Assembly (NCBI RefSeq): GCF_018636735.1
Contig: NZ_CP045200.1
Location: 992,001-1,056,000 of the forward strand
Direction: 5' to 3'
Length of the DNA: 64,000 bases
Origin: Erythrobacter sp. 3-20A1M
Lineage (GTDB): Bacteria > Pseudomonadota > Alphaproteobacteria > Sphingomonadales > Sphingomonadaceae
The notes beneath the pieces are model-generated. The model did no database searches. It saw nothing but the letters and a program-made list of their open reading frames with translations, and was not told the origin of the DNA. A program made the translations under genes and the position numbers. Numbering within the stretch: position 1 is the stretch's first letter; the number at the start of each line of letters is the position of its first letter. Below, piece by piece: positions 17,025-26,011 of the stretch.

Positions 17025-18932
17025 TCAGGATTTGCCGCGCACGATCGCGTCGACCGCCCCGCGGGTGACCGAGTGGTAACTGCCGCGGGTCTTCGCATAG
17101 ATGCGTTTCGCGATCGGCTGGCCCCAATCGCCCTCGCCCATCAGCGTTGCGAACAGCGGGCGCACGAACTTCGCCCGGCCCACCGTGGAAAGGAACCTCT
17201 CCGCCTGCGGCACCGCGGGCTGGTAACGATTGGCCAGCGCCAGCTCCAGCCACAGGAACAGGATCTCGTTGTTGCCGGATTTCGACAGGCCCAGCGCGCT
17301 GTCCAGCCGGGCGAGCTGCTCCGCGCTGCGCTGCTTGGGAATGTTGTCGAGGAACCGCATTCGCTCGGCACTGGTCCACGCGCCATAGCCGGCGGGCAGG
17401 GTTCCGCCATCGGCATAGGCCCGCACCGCCGCATCGACTTCCGCGAAAGCGGCCGGGTCGGGCCGCGCGACGTTGCTCGGCAGGCCGGGTTCGAAAATCC
17501 ACTCGTGCAGCTTCAGCCGCTGCGCCTCTTCCGGCGAGCGGACGAGGTTCGCCATCATGTCGTCGTAGAACATCTGGCTGGTCGCGGGCTGGAAGGCGTG
17601 GTTGTCGAACCACTGGCGCAGCCAGGCATCAAACCGCTCGCGCCCGACGATGCTTTCCACCGTGCGCAGGAAATAATGCCCCTTGTCGTAGGTGATGGCG
17701 CTGCCCAGCTCGTCCGCGCCCGGCTCGTGGTGCAGCGCGGTGCCCGGCGCATCCATGCCCACTTCGGCCAGCGTGTCCTCGATCCCCGCGAAGGCGAGCG
17801 CGGCCTCCTGCTCGGCACGCTTCTTGCCGTACACCGCCTCCACGATGCGGTTCTCGAAATAGGAGGTGACGCCTTCGTTCAGCCAGCTGTCTTCCCAGAC
17901 GGCATTGGTGACGAGATTGCCCGACCAGCTATGCGCCAGCTCGTGCGCGACGAGGCCGTTGTTCGACCGGTCCCCGGCGATGAAGGTGGGTGTGAGGAAG
18001 GTCATCACCGGGTTTTCCATCCCGCCATAGGGGAAGGAGGGCGGCAGCACGATCATGTCGTAGCGGCCCCAGCGATAGGGGCCGTAGAGCTTCTCCGCCG
18101 CCTCCACCAATTGTTCGGTATCACCCACTTCCTGCGCCGCAGCGGGCAGTACCGAAGGTTCAGCCCATACGCCGGTGCGCGGGCCGGTCGCCGCGAAATC
18201 GATGTCGCCCGCCGCCAGCGAGATAAGGTAGGGCGGCACCGGCTTGTCCATCACGAAGCGGAAAGCACGGCGGCCGTTGCCGACGTCCTCCGGCTCGCCC
18301 TGCCGCACCCCGCTCATCACCACGTCCAGCGGATTGGGCGCGGTGATGCGCGCTTCCCAGGTCTGGCGGATGCCGGGGCTGTCCTGCGTCGGGATCCAGC
18401 TGCGGTTGAGGATCGCCTGCCCCTGGCTGAACAGGAAGGGATATTCGCCGCCCGCGGTCTGCTCCGGGGCCAGCCATTGCAGCGCCTCCGCCTCGGCAGG
18501 CGCGGTGTAGGCGATGCGGATCTTCCTCGCGTCGCCGAAGACGATCGCCAGCGGCGCGCCCTTGTCGCCCTGCGGATCGCCCACGGTGTAGGACAACGGC
18601 TGCCCGGCCTCGTCGGTGATCGAAGCGATCTTCAGACCGCGATCGTCGAGGATGATCGTGTCGACGCCCGGCGCCGCCTTCACGTCCAGCGTCGCGGTGC
18701 CTCCGACGCGCTTGTCCGCAAAATCGAGATCGAGGTCGAGCGCGACATGCGTCACGCGCGCCTTTTGCGGCTGCGCATAGGTGGAGCTGTCGACAGCGTC
18801 GGCACTAGTGAGGATCGGCGAGATCATTCCATTTGCCGAAGTCGCGCCCCGCATGCCCGGTTCCCCGGATTGCATGGTGGAACAGGCGGTCGTCGCCATC
18901 AGGATGGAAAGGGGGATGGCGATACGGCGCAT
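17025..18932 (-). CDS. M1-family metallopeptidase (aminopeptidase, probable lipoprotein)
   Basis: A 635-residue zinc aminopeptidase related to leukotriene A4 hydrolase. The substrate-recognition loop is GGMENPVMTF and the zinc site is HELAHSW followed by 18 residues and a Glu in WLNEG. The C-terminal helical domain (about 500-635) matches the LTA4H type. The N-terminus is a signal peptide with a lipobox-like Cys (TTACS, about residue 17), so it probably acts outside the inner membrane on peptide N-termini. Length and motifs are complete. The TonB-family gene follows after 23 bases. Confidence 0.93.
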   Translation of the reverse strand: MRRIAIPLSILMATTACSTMQSGEPGMRGATSANGMISPILTSADAVDSSTYAQPQKARVTHVALDLDLDFADKRVGGTATLDVKAAPGVDTIILDDRGLKIASITDEAGQPLSYTVGDPQGDKGAPLAIVFGDARKIRIAYTAPAEAEALQWLAPEQTAGGEYPFLFSQGQAILNRSWIPTQDSPGIRQTWEARITAPNPLDVVMSGVRQGEPEDVGNGRRAFRFVMDKPVPPYLISLAAGDIDFAATGPRTGVWAEPSVLPAAAQEVGDTEQLVEAAEKLYGPYRWGRYDMIVLPPSFPYGGMENPVMTFLTPTFIAGDRSNNGLVAHELAHSWSGNLVTNAVWEDSWLNEGVTSYFENRIVEAVYGKKRAEQEAALAFAGIEDTLAEVGMDAPGTALHHEPGADELGSAITYDKGHYFLRTVESIVGRERFDAWLRQWFDNHAFQPATSQMFYDDMMANLVRSPEEAQRLKLHEWIFEPGLPSNVARPDPAAFAEVDAAVRAYADGGTLPAGYGAWTSAERMRFLDNIPKQRSAEQLARLDSALGLSKSGNNEILFLWLELALANRYQPAVPQAERFLSTVGRAKFVRPLFATLMGEGDWGQPIAKRIYAKTRGSYHSVTRGAVDAIVRGKS

Positions 18933-19010
18933 GGGCGAAACTCCGGATTGTCGAAAACGATTTGATTTCAGGCTATACCATCGCTGCCTGCCGCAGCCAT
19001 GAATGCCGCG

Positions 19011-20252
19011 TCAAGCGTGGCTCTCTCTCCGCCGCACCGCGCGCGAGGCGACGGCGAGCCCGAAAGACGCCGCCAGGCACCATGCCGCCATCCAGATCAT
19101 CTGGTGCGGCAGCGGGACGCCCCAATCGATCAGCAGCCCGGTCAGCCCCGGCCCGATCGCGGTCGACACCACCATCGCGGCCACCGTGATCGCACGAATG
19201 CCGCCCAGATTGGCAAGGCCATAGACCTCCGGCCACAGCGCGCCGATCAGCGTCTGGGTGAAACCGTTGCTGATGCCGAGCAGGAACATGAACAGGTAAA
19301 TGCCCCAGACCGGCTCCACCAGCCCGACCGCCAGCGAGGCGGCGGCCAGCGGCAGGAGATAGAGCGGCAGCAGGCGCAGCGCACCGAACCGGTCGATCAG
19401 GAAACCGCAGACGAGCGCGAACAGCACCGTGGTGATCGACGCGATCGGGAAGGCGAGCGCAAAGGCGAGCGGATCGTATCCGCGCAGCTCGATGAGATAG
19501 CCGAGGTGGAAATAGACGATGGTTCCGATGAAGGGCGGCGCGAGCGTGCCCGCCAGCAGCAGATAGAGCACCGGATCGCGGATCACCTCCGCCCGGGTCC
19601 AGTCGCGGGCCAGCCCCTGCTTCCCCTGGTCGGCCTCCGCCCCGCTCGCCACGCGTTCGCGCCGCATCAGCAGCGTGATGGCCGGCCAGCCGAGGACCAC
19701 GATCGCCCCCGCCGCCGCGATCCATGCGGTCCGCCAGGTGCCCATACCCGACACGGCGACGAACAGCACGGGCATGAAGGCCATCCCGGCCTGCAACCCC
19801 ATCGCCGCCAGCGCCATGGCCCGTCCGCGATTGGCGACGAACCAGCGGCCGAGCTCGGTAAAGGCGATCTCCGTCATCATGCCCTGCCCGAACAGCCGCA
19901 GCAGATAGATCGCCAGCACCAGCACCGCGACATGCGGCGCCGTGACCAGCACCAGGCAGGCAATCGCGAGCAGCGGCAGGCAGAAACGCGCGACCTTCCA
20001 CCCCGGCATGAGGTCGAGCAGCCGCCCCATCCACGGCAGGCTCGCCGCGCTCAGCAGCGTCGCCACCATGTAGAGGCCGCCGAACTCGCCCGGCGTCAGC
20101 GAGAACTCGCGCTGGATGTCCGCCCCCGACAGCCCGATGAAGAAGGTCTGGCCGAAGCTGGAAAACAGCGTCAGCAGCATGCCCGCGCTCAGCCAGCGGG
20201 CATTGTCGGCGAGAAACCGTCCATTGGCGCGCAGCGCGCCGGTCAGCTCCAC
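19011..20252 (-). CDS. Major facilitator superfamily transporter
   Basis: About 413 residues with 12 predicted membrane helices. The loop between helices 2 and 3 carries GRLLDLMPGWKVARF, close to the MFS signature, and the second half repeats it as GFLIDRFGALRLLPL. No ATG precedes the first helix. The best start is the GTG at 20252, which overlaps the end of hemF by 10 bases, so translation probably depends on hemF. Substrate cannot be predicted; the sequence resembles monocarboxylate- or oxalate-type MFS proteins in layout only. Confidence 0.85.
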   Translation of the reverse strand: MELTGALRANGRFLADNARWLSAGMLLTLFSSFGQTFFIGLSGADIQREFSLTPGEFGGLYMVATLLSAASLPWMGRLLDLMPGWKVARFCLPLLAIACLVLVTAPHVAVLVLAIYLLRLFGQGMMTEIAFTELGRWFVANRGRAMALAAMGLQAGMAFMPVLFVAVSGMGTWRTAWIAAAGAIVVLGWPAITLLMRRERVASGAEADQGKQGLARDWTRAEVIRDPVLYLLLAGTLAPPFIGTIVYFHLGYLIELRGYDPLAFALAFPIASITTVLFALVCGFLIDRFGALRLLPLYLLPLAAASLAVGLVEPVWGIYLFMFLLGISNGFTQTLIGALWPEVYGLANLGGIRAITVAAMVVSTAIGPGLTGLLIDWGVPLPHQMIWMAAWCLAASFGLAVASRAVRRRESHA

Positions 20253-21112
20253 ACCGCTTCCGGCGGCAGGCTCATCAGGATGGCGTCGATATTGCCGCCG
20301 GTCTTCAGGCCGAACAGCGTGCCGCGATCGTAGACCAGGTTGAATTCGGCGTAGCGCCCGCGCCATTCCAGCTGGGTGCGCTTGTCGTCGTCCGTCCACG
20401 TCTGGTCCATCCGGCGGCGGACAAGTTTGGGAAACACTTCCAGGAAAGCGCGGCCCACGTCCTGCGTCAGCGCAAAATTGCGTTCCCACGCCGCTTCGTC
20501 CGCGCATTCGAGGTGGTCGTAGAAGATGCCGCCGACCCCGCGATGGACGCCGCGGTGCGGAATGAAGAAATACTCGTCCGCCCATTTGGAGAAGCGGTCG
20601 TAATAGGTCGGATTGTGCTTCGAACAGGCGGCGCGGAAGGCGGCGTGGAACTCCGCTGTATCCTCTTCGTAGGGAAGCGGCGGATTGAGGTCCGCCCCGC
20701 CGCCGAACCACGCCTTGCCCGTAGTCAGGAACCGGGTGTTCATGTGCACCGCGGGAACATGCGGATTGGCCATGTGCGCGACGAGGCTGATGCCGGTGGC
20801 GGTGAAGGAGGGATCGTCGGGATCGACGCCGTTCATGGTCTTCGCGAATTCCGGCGCGAAAGTGCCGTGCACGGTGGAAACGTTGACGCCGACCTTCTCG
20901 AACACCTTGCCCTTCATCACGCCGCGCGTGCCGCCGCCGGGGTCCTCGTTCCCCTCCTCCTCGCGCTGCCAGGGGGTGTATTCGAAGGCTGCGTCCGATC
21001 CCGCCTCCCGCTCGATCGCCTCGAACTGCGCGCAGATATCGTCGCGCAAGGCTTCGAACCAGTCGCGCGCGCGCTGTGTGTACGGGCTCCAGTCGGTCAT
21101 GCTCTCGCTCAT
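20243..21112 (-). CDS. hemF: Oxygen-dependent coproporphyrinogen III oxidase
   Basis: A 289-residue enzyme of haem biosynthesis that converts coproporphyrinogen III to protoporphyrinogen IX with oxygen. Highly conserved stretches include VGVNVSTVHGTF, HMNTRFLTTGKAWFGGG, DLNPPLPYEEDT, HNPTYYDRFSKWADEYFFIPHR, RGVGGIFYDHL and EWRGRYAEFNLVYDRGT. The start may be 21112 (MSESMTDW) or the in-frame ATG at 21100. It is divergent from pdeM with a 45-base gap and is followed by an overlapping MFS gene. Identification is secure. Confidence 0.97.
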   Translation of the reverse strand: MSESMTDWSPYTQRARDWFEALRDDICAQFEAIEREAGSDAAFEYTPWQREEEGNEDPGGGTRGVMKGKVFEKVGVNVSTVHGTFAPEFAKTMNGVDPDDPSFTATGISLVAHMANPHVPAVHMNTRFLTTGKAWFGGGADLNPPLPYEEDTAEFHAAFRAACSKHNPTYYDRFSKWADEYFFIPHRGVHRGVGGIFYDHLECADEAAWERNFALTQDVGRAFLEVFPKLVRRRMDQTWTDDDKRTQLEWRGRYAEFNLVYDRGTLFGLKTGGNIDAILMSLPPEAVWS

Positions 21113-21157
21113 GGCCGGGGGCTTGCCACCGGATTCCGATTGCGGCAAGTGGGCGGC

Positions 21158-21877
21158 ATGGTTCCCCTTTCGTTCGCAGGTGAGGAAATGGCGCTGACGC
21201 GCGCCGGTGCGCTGTTCTGGCCGCGCATGGGCACGCTGTTCGTGGCCGACCTGCACCTCGAGAAGGCGAGCTTTTTCGCCCGCACCGGGCAGTTCCTGCC
21301 GCCCTACGACAGCCGCGAGACATTGAGCCGCGTGGCGGAGCAGATCGAGGCGACCGGCGCGGGGCGGGTCATCACGCTGGGCGACAACTTCCACGATCCC
21401 GACGGCGCCACGCGGCTGGAGGAGGGGGCATGCGCCATGCTGGAAGAGCTGACCGCGCGGGTCGAATGGATCTGGATCACCGGCAACCACGATGTCGGCA
21501 AGGACGGCTTCGTGGCGGAGGCACGCTGCGGCGGCGCGCTGGCGGCGGAAATGGAGCTGGGCGGCGTGGCCTTGCGGCACGAGGCGCATGCCGGCGCGGT
21601 GGGGCCGGAGCTGTCGGGGCATTTCCATCCCAAGCTGCAGATGCGCATCCACGGGCGGCGGATCAATCGGCCCTGCGCGGTGATCGGGCGCGGGGCGGAC
21701 GGGGCCGACCGCATGGTCCTGCCCGCCTTCGGCACCTTCACCGGCGGCATGTCGGCCGCCGATCCGGCGGTGCTGCGCGCCCTGCGTCCGGCCCACCGGA
21801 TCGAGGCGGTGGTGCCCGCGCGCGACCGCGCCGTGACCATCCCCTTGTGGCAGGCGGGGGACAGTCGCGCGGCGTAA
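21158..21877 (+). CDS. pdeM: Metallophosphoesterase, PdeM-type DNA-repair endonuclease
   Basis: A 239-residue calcineurin-like phosphoesterase with the metal ladder VADLHLEK, GDNFHD, GNHD and GHFHPK. The pattern, length and the RTGQFLPPYD segment match PdeM, the ligase-associated nuclease that usually sits with an exonuclease, ATP-dependent ligase and Lhr-like helicase. Those partners are not in this window, so the gene is detached from the usual cluster. The start at 21158 puts conserved sequence within about 20 residues. Endonuclease activity is inferred from family membership. Confidence 0.82.
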   Translation: MVPLSFAGEEMALTRAGALFWPRMGTLFVADLHLEKASFFARTGQFLPPYDSRETLSRVAEQIEATGAGRVITLGDNFHDPDGATRLEEGACAMLEELTARVEWIWITGNHDVGKDGFVAEARCGGALAAEMELGGVALRHEAHAGAVGPELSGHFHPKLQMRIHGRRINRPCAVIGRGADGADRMVLPAFGTFTGGMSAADPAVLRALRPAHRIEAVVPARDRAVTIPLWQAGDSRAA

Positions 21878-21967
21878 TCGCAGCTATTCGCGGGAACCCC
21901 TTTGCGATTCGGCGTTGGACACCTTAAATAGAAAGCTGTTCAATTCGCCATTTCAGGAGAGTGCCCC

Positions 21968-22510
21968 ATAGCCCGTCCACCCCGTCGTTCCCTGCAGCCG
22001 CCGGTCAAGAGCGGCCCTCGCTACGACAATTTCATCCAGTCGCCCAAGGTCCGCGTCATCGATGACGAGGGCGAGAACCTCGGCGTCATGTACACCCGCG
22101 AAGCGATCGAGCAGGCCCAGGAGAAGGGCCTGAACCTGGTCGAGGTGTCCCCCAATGCGGACCCGCCGGTGTGCAAGTTCCTCGATGTCGGCAAGCACCG
22201 CTACGAAGCGCAGAAGAAGGCCAATCTGGCGCGCAAGACGCAGAAGACCCAGGACATCAAAGAGGTCAAGATGCGGCCCAACATCGACACGCACGATTAC
22301 GACGTGAAGATGCGCAACGTGGTCAAGTTCATCGAGAACGGCGACAAGGTGAAGTGCACGCTGCGCTTCCGCGGGCGCGAGATGGCGCACCAGGAACTGG
22401 GCATCAATCTGCTCAACCGCGTGCGCGACGATACGGAGGAGATCGCCAAGGTCGAATCCTTCCCCCGCCTCGAAGGGCGCCAGATGCTGATGGTGCTGGC
22501 CCCGAAATAA
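21968..22510 (+). CDS. infC: Translation initiation factor IF-3 (ATA start codon)
   Basis: About 180 residues. The N-domain ([27 protein letters not shown]) and C-domain ([45 protein letters not shown]) are full length. IF-3 binds the 30S subunit and rejects non-canonical start codons. The only in-frame initiation site that keeps the conserved N-terminus is ATA at 21968, 8 bases after AGGAG; an ATG occurs only at 22088, inside the N-domain. A rare start is the known basis of infC autoregulation (AUU in E. coli). rpmI and rplT do not follow. Confidence 0.93.
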   Translation: MARPPRRSLQPPVKSGPRYDNFIQSPKVRVIDDEGENLGVMYTREAIEQAQEKGLNLVEVSPNADPPVCKFLDVGKHRYEAQKKANLARKTQKTQDIKEVKMRPNIDTHDYDVKMRNVVKFIENGDKVKCTLRFRGREMAHQELGINLLNRVRDDTEEIAKVESFPRLEGRQMLMVLAPK

Positions 22511-22552
22511 GGCGCGGCGCGCCGCATGTTCCAGACATATGGATGCATGGCC

Positions 22553-22575
22553 GGGGAACCCTGACGGGGTTCCCC
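22553..22575 (+). terminator. Intrinsic terminator after infC
   Basis: An 8-bp perfect stem GGGGAACC/GGTTCCCC with a 7-base loop sits 43 bases after the infC stop and is followed by GCTTTGC, a weak T-tract. It ends 13 bases before the lipoprotein gene, so some readthrough is plausible. Confidence 0.7.
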
Positions 22576-22588
22576 GCTTTGCATTCGC

Positions 22589-23254
22589 ATGCGCTTCAAC
22601 CTCCCCGTGCGAGCCGCGATCGGCTCCCTCGCCATCGGTCTCGCCCTGTCCGCCTGCGAGCCGGCCCCGCCCGCCGAGAACCCCGAGCCATCGAGCGAAG
22701 CGACCGCAACCGGCGCGGTCGCCGAGGACCAGGTTTCGCCGTCCTCGGCCCTCCCCACGCCGACACCAACCGATTCGGCCCCCGCGACACCTGCAAATAC
22801 CCCACCTGCGCCCATGCCGACCGCGACCACCGCGAATGGAGATCCGGCGGTGGACGATCCGCACCAGCTGATGCCCGCGCCGCTGACCACAGATGCGCAG
22901 AAGGGCGAGAAAGGCGCGCGCAACGTGCTGCTCGGCTTCCTCCGCGCGATCGAGATGAAGGATTTCCGCGTCGCCTACGCCCTCACCGAACCGGGCTATC
23001 GCCAACAGCATAGCGAGGCCGATTTCCGCGCGCTGTTCGACGGGATGGGCAGGATTTCGGTCGAGGCTCCCACGGGCCGGATGGAGGGGGCGGCGGGCTC
23101 TTCCTATTACAGCGTCCCGGCAACAGTGAGCGGTAGCACCGGCCGCAAGATCAACGGCACCATCGCCCTGCGGCGCGTCAACGACGTGCCGGGCGCCACC
23201 CCCTATCAACTCAACTGGCATGTCGCGCAGGTCGATCTGAAGCCCGTCGGATGA
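22589..23254 (+). CDS. Hypothetical lipoprotein
   Basis: A 221-residue protein with a lipoprotein signal (SLAIGLALSAC, Cys about residue 23). A Pro/Thr/Ala-rich linker runs to about residue 100. A compact C-terminal domain of about 115 residues follows (NVLLGFLRAIEMKDFRVAYALTE, then a beta-rich region with NGTIALRRVNDVPG). The domain looks like an NTF2-like or DUF4864-type fold, but no diagnostic motif is visible. The stop overlaps the next gene's start as ATGA. The function is unknown; envelope location is likely. Confidence 0.8.
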   Translation: MRFNLPVRAAIGSLAIGLALSACEPAPPAENPEPSSEATATGAVAEDQVSPSSALPTPTPTDSAPATPANTPPAPMPTATTANGDPAVDDPHQLMPAPLTTDAQKGEKGARNVLLGFLRAIEMKDFRVAYALTEPGYRQQHSEADFRALFDGMGRISVEAPTGRMEGAAGSSYYSVPATVSGSTGRKINGTIALRRVNDVPGATPYQLNWHVAQVDLKPVG

Positions 23255-24221
23255 GCGGCGCGAAGTCCGGGGAAGGCGGCGAAGGCGAATCCAACACCGT
23301 CATCCTGCGCGCCTTCATCGCCAATCTGGGCATCGCGGTGGCCAAGTTCACCGCCGCGATCATCACCGGGTCCGCAGCCATGATGACCGAGGGCATCCAC
23401 TCCACGGTCGATACGCTGAACCAGGTCTTCATGTGGGTGGGGGAGAAGCGGGCGAAGAAACCGCCCGACGAACTGCACCCGATGGGCTACGCACGGGAGC
23501 TGTATTTCTGGGCCTTCGTCGTGGCGGTCTGATCTTCGCGCTCGGCGCGGGCGTATCGGCCTATGAAGGCATTCATACGCTGATCAACCCGCATCCGACC
23601 GAGTCGCCGCTGATCGCCTTCGCCGTGCTGGGTATCGCCTTTCTCCTCGAAGGGTGGTCGTGGCTGACCGCGTGGAAGGCGTTCAACAAGCATCGCGGCG
23701 ACCTGTCGGTCCTCGAGGGCATCCGGCAGACGAAGGACACCACTTCGCTGGTCGTGCTGCTCGAAGACTCCGCCGCCGTCACCGGCGTGGTGCTGGCTGC
23801 GGCAGGCATCGGACTGGAGCTGCTGACCGACAATCCGGTGTGGGACGGGGTCGCATCGCTTGGCATTGCGGGCCTGCTCGCCACGGTCGCCGTGGTGCTG
23901 CTGCGCGAAGCGAAGGACCTGCTGATCGGGGAAAGCGCGGACCCGAAGCTGGCCCGCGCGATCCGCCGGGAGGTGGAGGCGGAAACGGGGGTGATCGCGG
24001 TTTCCGATGTCTTCACCGTCCATCTCGGCCCAGAACAGGTGTTCTGCGTGGTGACGGTCGATTTCGACGATGCGATGCCGACCGGAGAGCTTGAAAAGCT
24101 GGTCGGGCGAATCGAGAAGAAGATGATCGAGCGCAACGATTTCATCACCCGCGCCTATGTGCACCCGCTGGACGAGGGCGACACGCTGCATCAGCCCCAG
24201 CCACAGCAGCAGCCGGCGTGA
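23251..24221 (+). pseudogene. Cation diffusion facilitator transporter, frameshifted
   Basis: The N-terminal part (from 23251) has ANLGIAVAKFTAAIITGSAAMMTEGIHSTVDTLNQ, the membrane and metal-site start of CDF divalent-cation exporters. It stops at TGA 23530-23532. The rest (LIFALGAGVSAYEG onward to 24221, with the cytoplasmic C-domain) continues in another frame. The family continues straight across this point (ELYFWAFVVA then LIFALG), so one base appears missing at about 23526-23528, in GGCGGTCTG. No other damage is visible. It is either a recent mutation or a sequencing/assembly error; if corrected it encodes about 322 residues. Confidence 0.85.
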
Positions 24222-24300
24222 TCGGACGGCTGGCCACGGTTGCGTCCGGTCGCGGCAGCGCATAATTGCACATGTAACCAGATTGTGCCCGGTGGAGAGG

Positions 24301-24384
24301 CGTTCCTGCGGAGGTTAGGAACGGGCGGCCCCGGAACGCATCGCCCGGCTCCTGCCTTCCTAGGAGCAGACACGCAAAGGAAGG
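24301..24384 (+). promoter_or_regulatory. Structured 5' leader with possible SD-sequestering pseudoknot
   Basis: Upstream of the PLP-enzyme gene the leader can form three hairpins. They are CGTTCCT/AGGAACG (24301-24307 with 24317-24323), CGGGCG/CGCCCG (24322-24327 with 24342-24347) and GCTCCT/AGGAGC (24348-24353 with 24362-24367). The third hairpin's loop contains CCTTCCT (24355-24361), exactly complementary to AGGAAGG at 24378-24384, the ribosome-binding site of the gene starting at 24394. That makes an H-type pseudoknot possible, the architecture of SAM-II-like switches, but the sequence does not match the SAM-II consensus I know. Confidence 0.45.
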
Positions 24385-24393
24385 TTTAGACCC

Positions 24394-25710
24394 ATGACCG
24401 ACGCCGTCGACTCCATCGACCAGCCCACCCCCCGCCGCAAGCCGAAGCCCGAGATCGAGAAGCTGGCCGGACGCCAGCTGAAGCCGAGCACCCTGATGAT
24501 GGGCCACGGCTACGACCCGTCCCTTTCGGAAGGGTCGCTGAAGGCGCCGATCTTCCTCACCAGCACATTCGCCTTCGAAAGCGCGGCGGCGGGCAAGCGG
24601 CATTTCGAAGGCATCACCGGCATTCGCGAGGGCGGGGCCGAGGGCCTGGTCTATTCGCGCTTCAACGGGCCGAACCAGGAAATCCTGGAAGATCGCCTGG
24701 CGATCTGGGACGGGGCCGAGGACGCGCTGTGCTTTTCCAGCGGGATGACCGCGATCTGCGTGCTGATGATGGCCTATTGCGGGCAGAACGACGTGATCGT
24801 CCATTCCGGCCCGCTCTACGCCGCCAGCGAAGGCTTCGTCGCGAAGGTGCTGTCGAAGTTCGGCGTCACCTACGTCCCCTTCCCCGCCGGGGCCAGCCGC
24901 GAGGAACTGGACGAGGTGCTGGCGAAGGCGAAGGGCATGGCGAGCGATCAGGGCGGCAAGGTCGCGATGATCTACCTCGAAAGCCCGGGCAACCCGACCA
25001 ACGCACTGGTCGATATCGAGGCGGTCAAGGCGGCGCGCGACGAGGCATTGGACTGGTCCTGCCCCATCGCCATCGACAACACCTTCCTCGGCCCATTGTG
25101 GCAGCGACCGCTGGATCATGGCGCCGATATCGTGGCCTATTCGCTGACCAAATATGTCGGCGGGCACTCCGATCTGGTCGCGGGCAGCATTGCGGGCGAC
25201 AAGAAGTGGATGGACCCGGTCCGGTCCCTGCGCAACACGATGGGCGGCATCGCCGATCCCAACACCGCTTGGATGCTGCTGCGCAGCCTGGAGACGGTCG
25301 AGCTGCGCATGAGCCGTGCGGGCGAGAACGCGGCCAAGGTTTGCGCCTTCCTGAAAGACCACCCCAAGGTCGACGGGCTGGGCTATCTCGGCCATCTGAC
25401 CGACGAGCGGCAGAAGGACATCTACGACCGTCATTGCCTGGGCGCCGGCTCCACCTTCTCGCTGTTCCTGAAGGGCGGGGAGGAGGAATGCTTCCGCTTC
25501 CTCGACGCGCTGACCGTCGCCAAGCTGGCGGTGAGCCTGGGCGGCACCGAGACGCTCGCCAGCCACCCCGCCAGCATGACGCACCTGTCGGTCGCCCACG
25601 GGCGGCGGCAGGAGCTCGGCATAACCGACAGCCTGGTGCGCATAAGCATCGGGATCGAGGATGCGGACGACCTGATCGCCGACTTCGAACAGGCGCTCGA
25701 CAAGGTCTGA
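24394..25710 (+). CDS. Cystathionine gamma-synthase family PLP enzyme
   Basis: A 438-residue Cys/Met-metabolism PLP-dependent enzyme. The PLP lysine is about residue 253 in SLTKYVGGHSDLVAG. Other family blocks are YSRFNGPNQEILEDRLA, CFSSGMTAI, YLESPGNPTNAL, IAIDNTFLGP, and near the C-terminus SLGGTETLASHPASMTH and VRISIGIED. Members perform gamma-replacement or gamma-elimination on homoserine derivatives, cystathionine or methionine; motifs do not separate these. An insertion near residue 75 (EGITGIREGGAEG) marks the branch usually annotated only at family level. Ribosome-binding site AAGGAAGG lies in the structured leader. Confidence 0.88.
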   Translation: MTDAVDSIDQPTPRRKPKPEIEKLAGRQLKPSTLMMGHGYDPSLSEGSLKAPIFLTSTFAFESAAAGKRHFEGITGIREGGAEGLVYSRFNGPNQEILEDRLAIWDGAEDALCFSSGMTAICVLMMAYCGQNDVIVHSGPLYAASEGFVAKVLSKFGVTYVPFPAGASREELDEVLAKAKGMASDQGGKVAMIYLESPGNPTNALVDIEAVKAARDEALDWSCPIAIDNTFLGPLWQRPLDHGADIVAYSLTKYVGGHSDLVAGSIAGDKKWMDPVRSLRNTMGGIADPNTAWMLLRSLETVELRMSRAGENAAKVCAFLKDHPKVDGLGYLGHLTDERQKDIYDRHCLGAGSTFSLFLKGGEEECFRFLDALTVAKLAVSLGGTETLASHPASMTHLSVAHGRRQELGITDSLVRISIGIEDADDLIADFEQALDKV

Positions 25711-26011
25711 ACGACAGCGCCGGAAATCGGGCCGCGCCGCTGGCGCAGCGCCCGGTTTCCGAGCGCTCGCCATTCGCCGATTGCAGGCGGGATGGAACAC
25801 CGAACCCCCGCCTTTGGAAAACTTCGCGCTCCGCGAAACGCATTTGCGAACAGTGGCTTGGTGGCGAAATCCGGCTTCGCCGGGTCAACTTTGGCCAAAG
25901 CGGACCGCAACTCGCTCCGGCAGTGAATCGTGGCGGCTGTCGCAGGCTCCGGCACCGATCGGGCATCCGCCCGTCATAGGATCACACACGGCGGTAGGAA
26001 AACGGGCGCGC
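25711..26011. other. Gene-free interval with several small palindromes
   Basis: The 301 bases between two convergent genes hold no credible coding region. Besides the hairpin at 25721-25761 there are three small inverted repeats in series: TTCGCG-CTC-CGCGAA (25823-25837), CCGGC-TTC-GCCGG (25871-25883) and the perfect palindrome CTTTGGCCAAAG (25889-25900). Their role is unknown. Composition stays near the chromosomal average except for slightly AT-richer DNA near 25800-25900. Confidence 0.4.
25721..25761 (+). terminator. Strong hairpin after the PLP-enzyme gene
   Basis: A 12-bp stem, CGGAAATCGGGC with GCCCGGTTTCCG (one T-G pair), encloses a GC-rich inner hairpin (GCGCC/GGCGC). It lies 10 bases after the stop codon. 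No T-tract follows, so termination may be inefficient or Rho-assisted. Confidence 0.5.

Noticed and set aside
24241-24393. Leader of the PLP-enzyme gene tested by eye against SAM-II, SAM-alpha and SAH riboswitch consensus
   Set aside because: None of the conserved ligand-pocket sequences I know is present, so no known riboswitch is called; the structure is kept only as a candidate.
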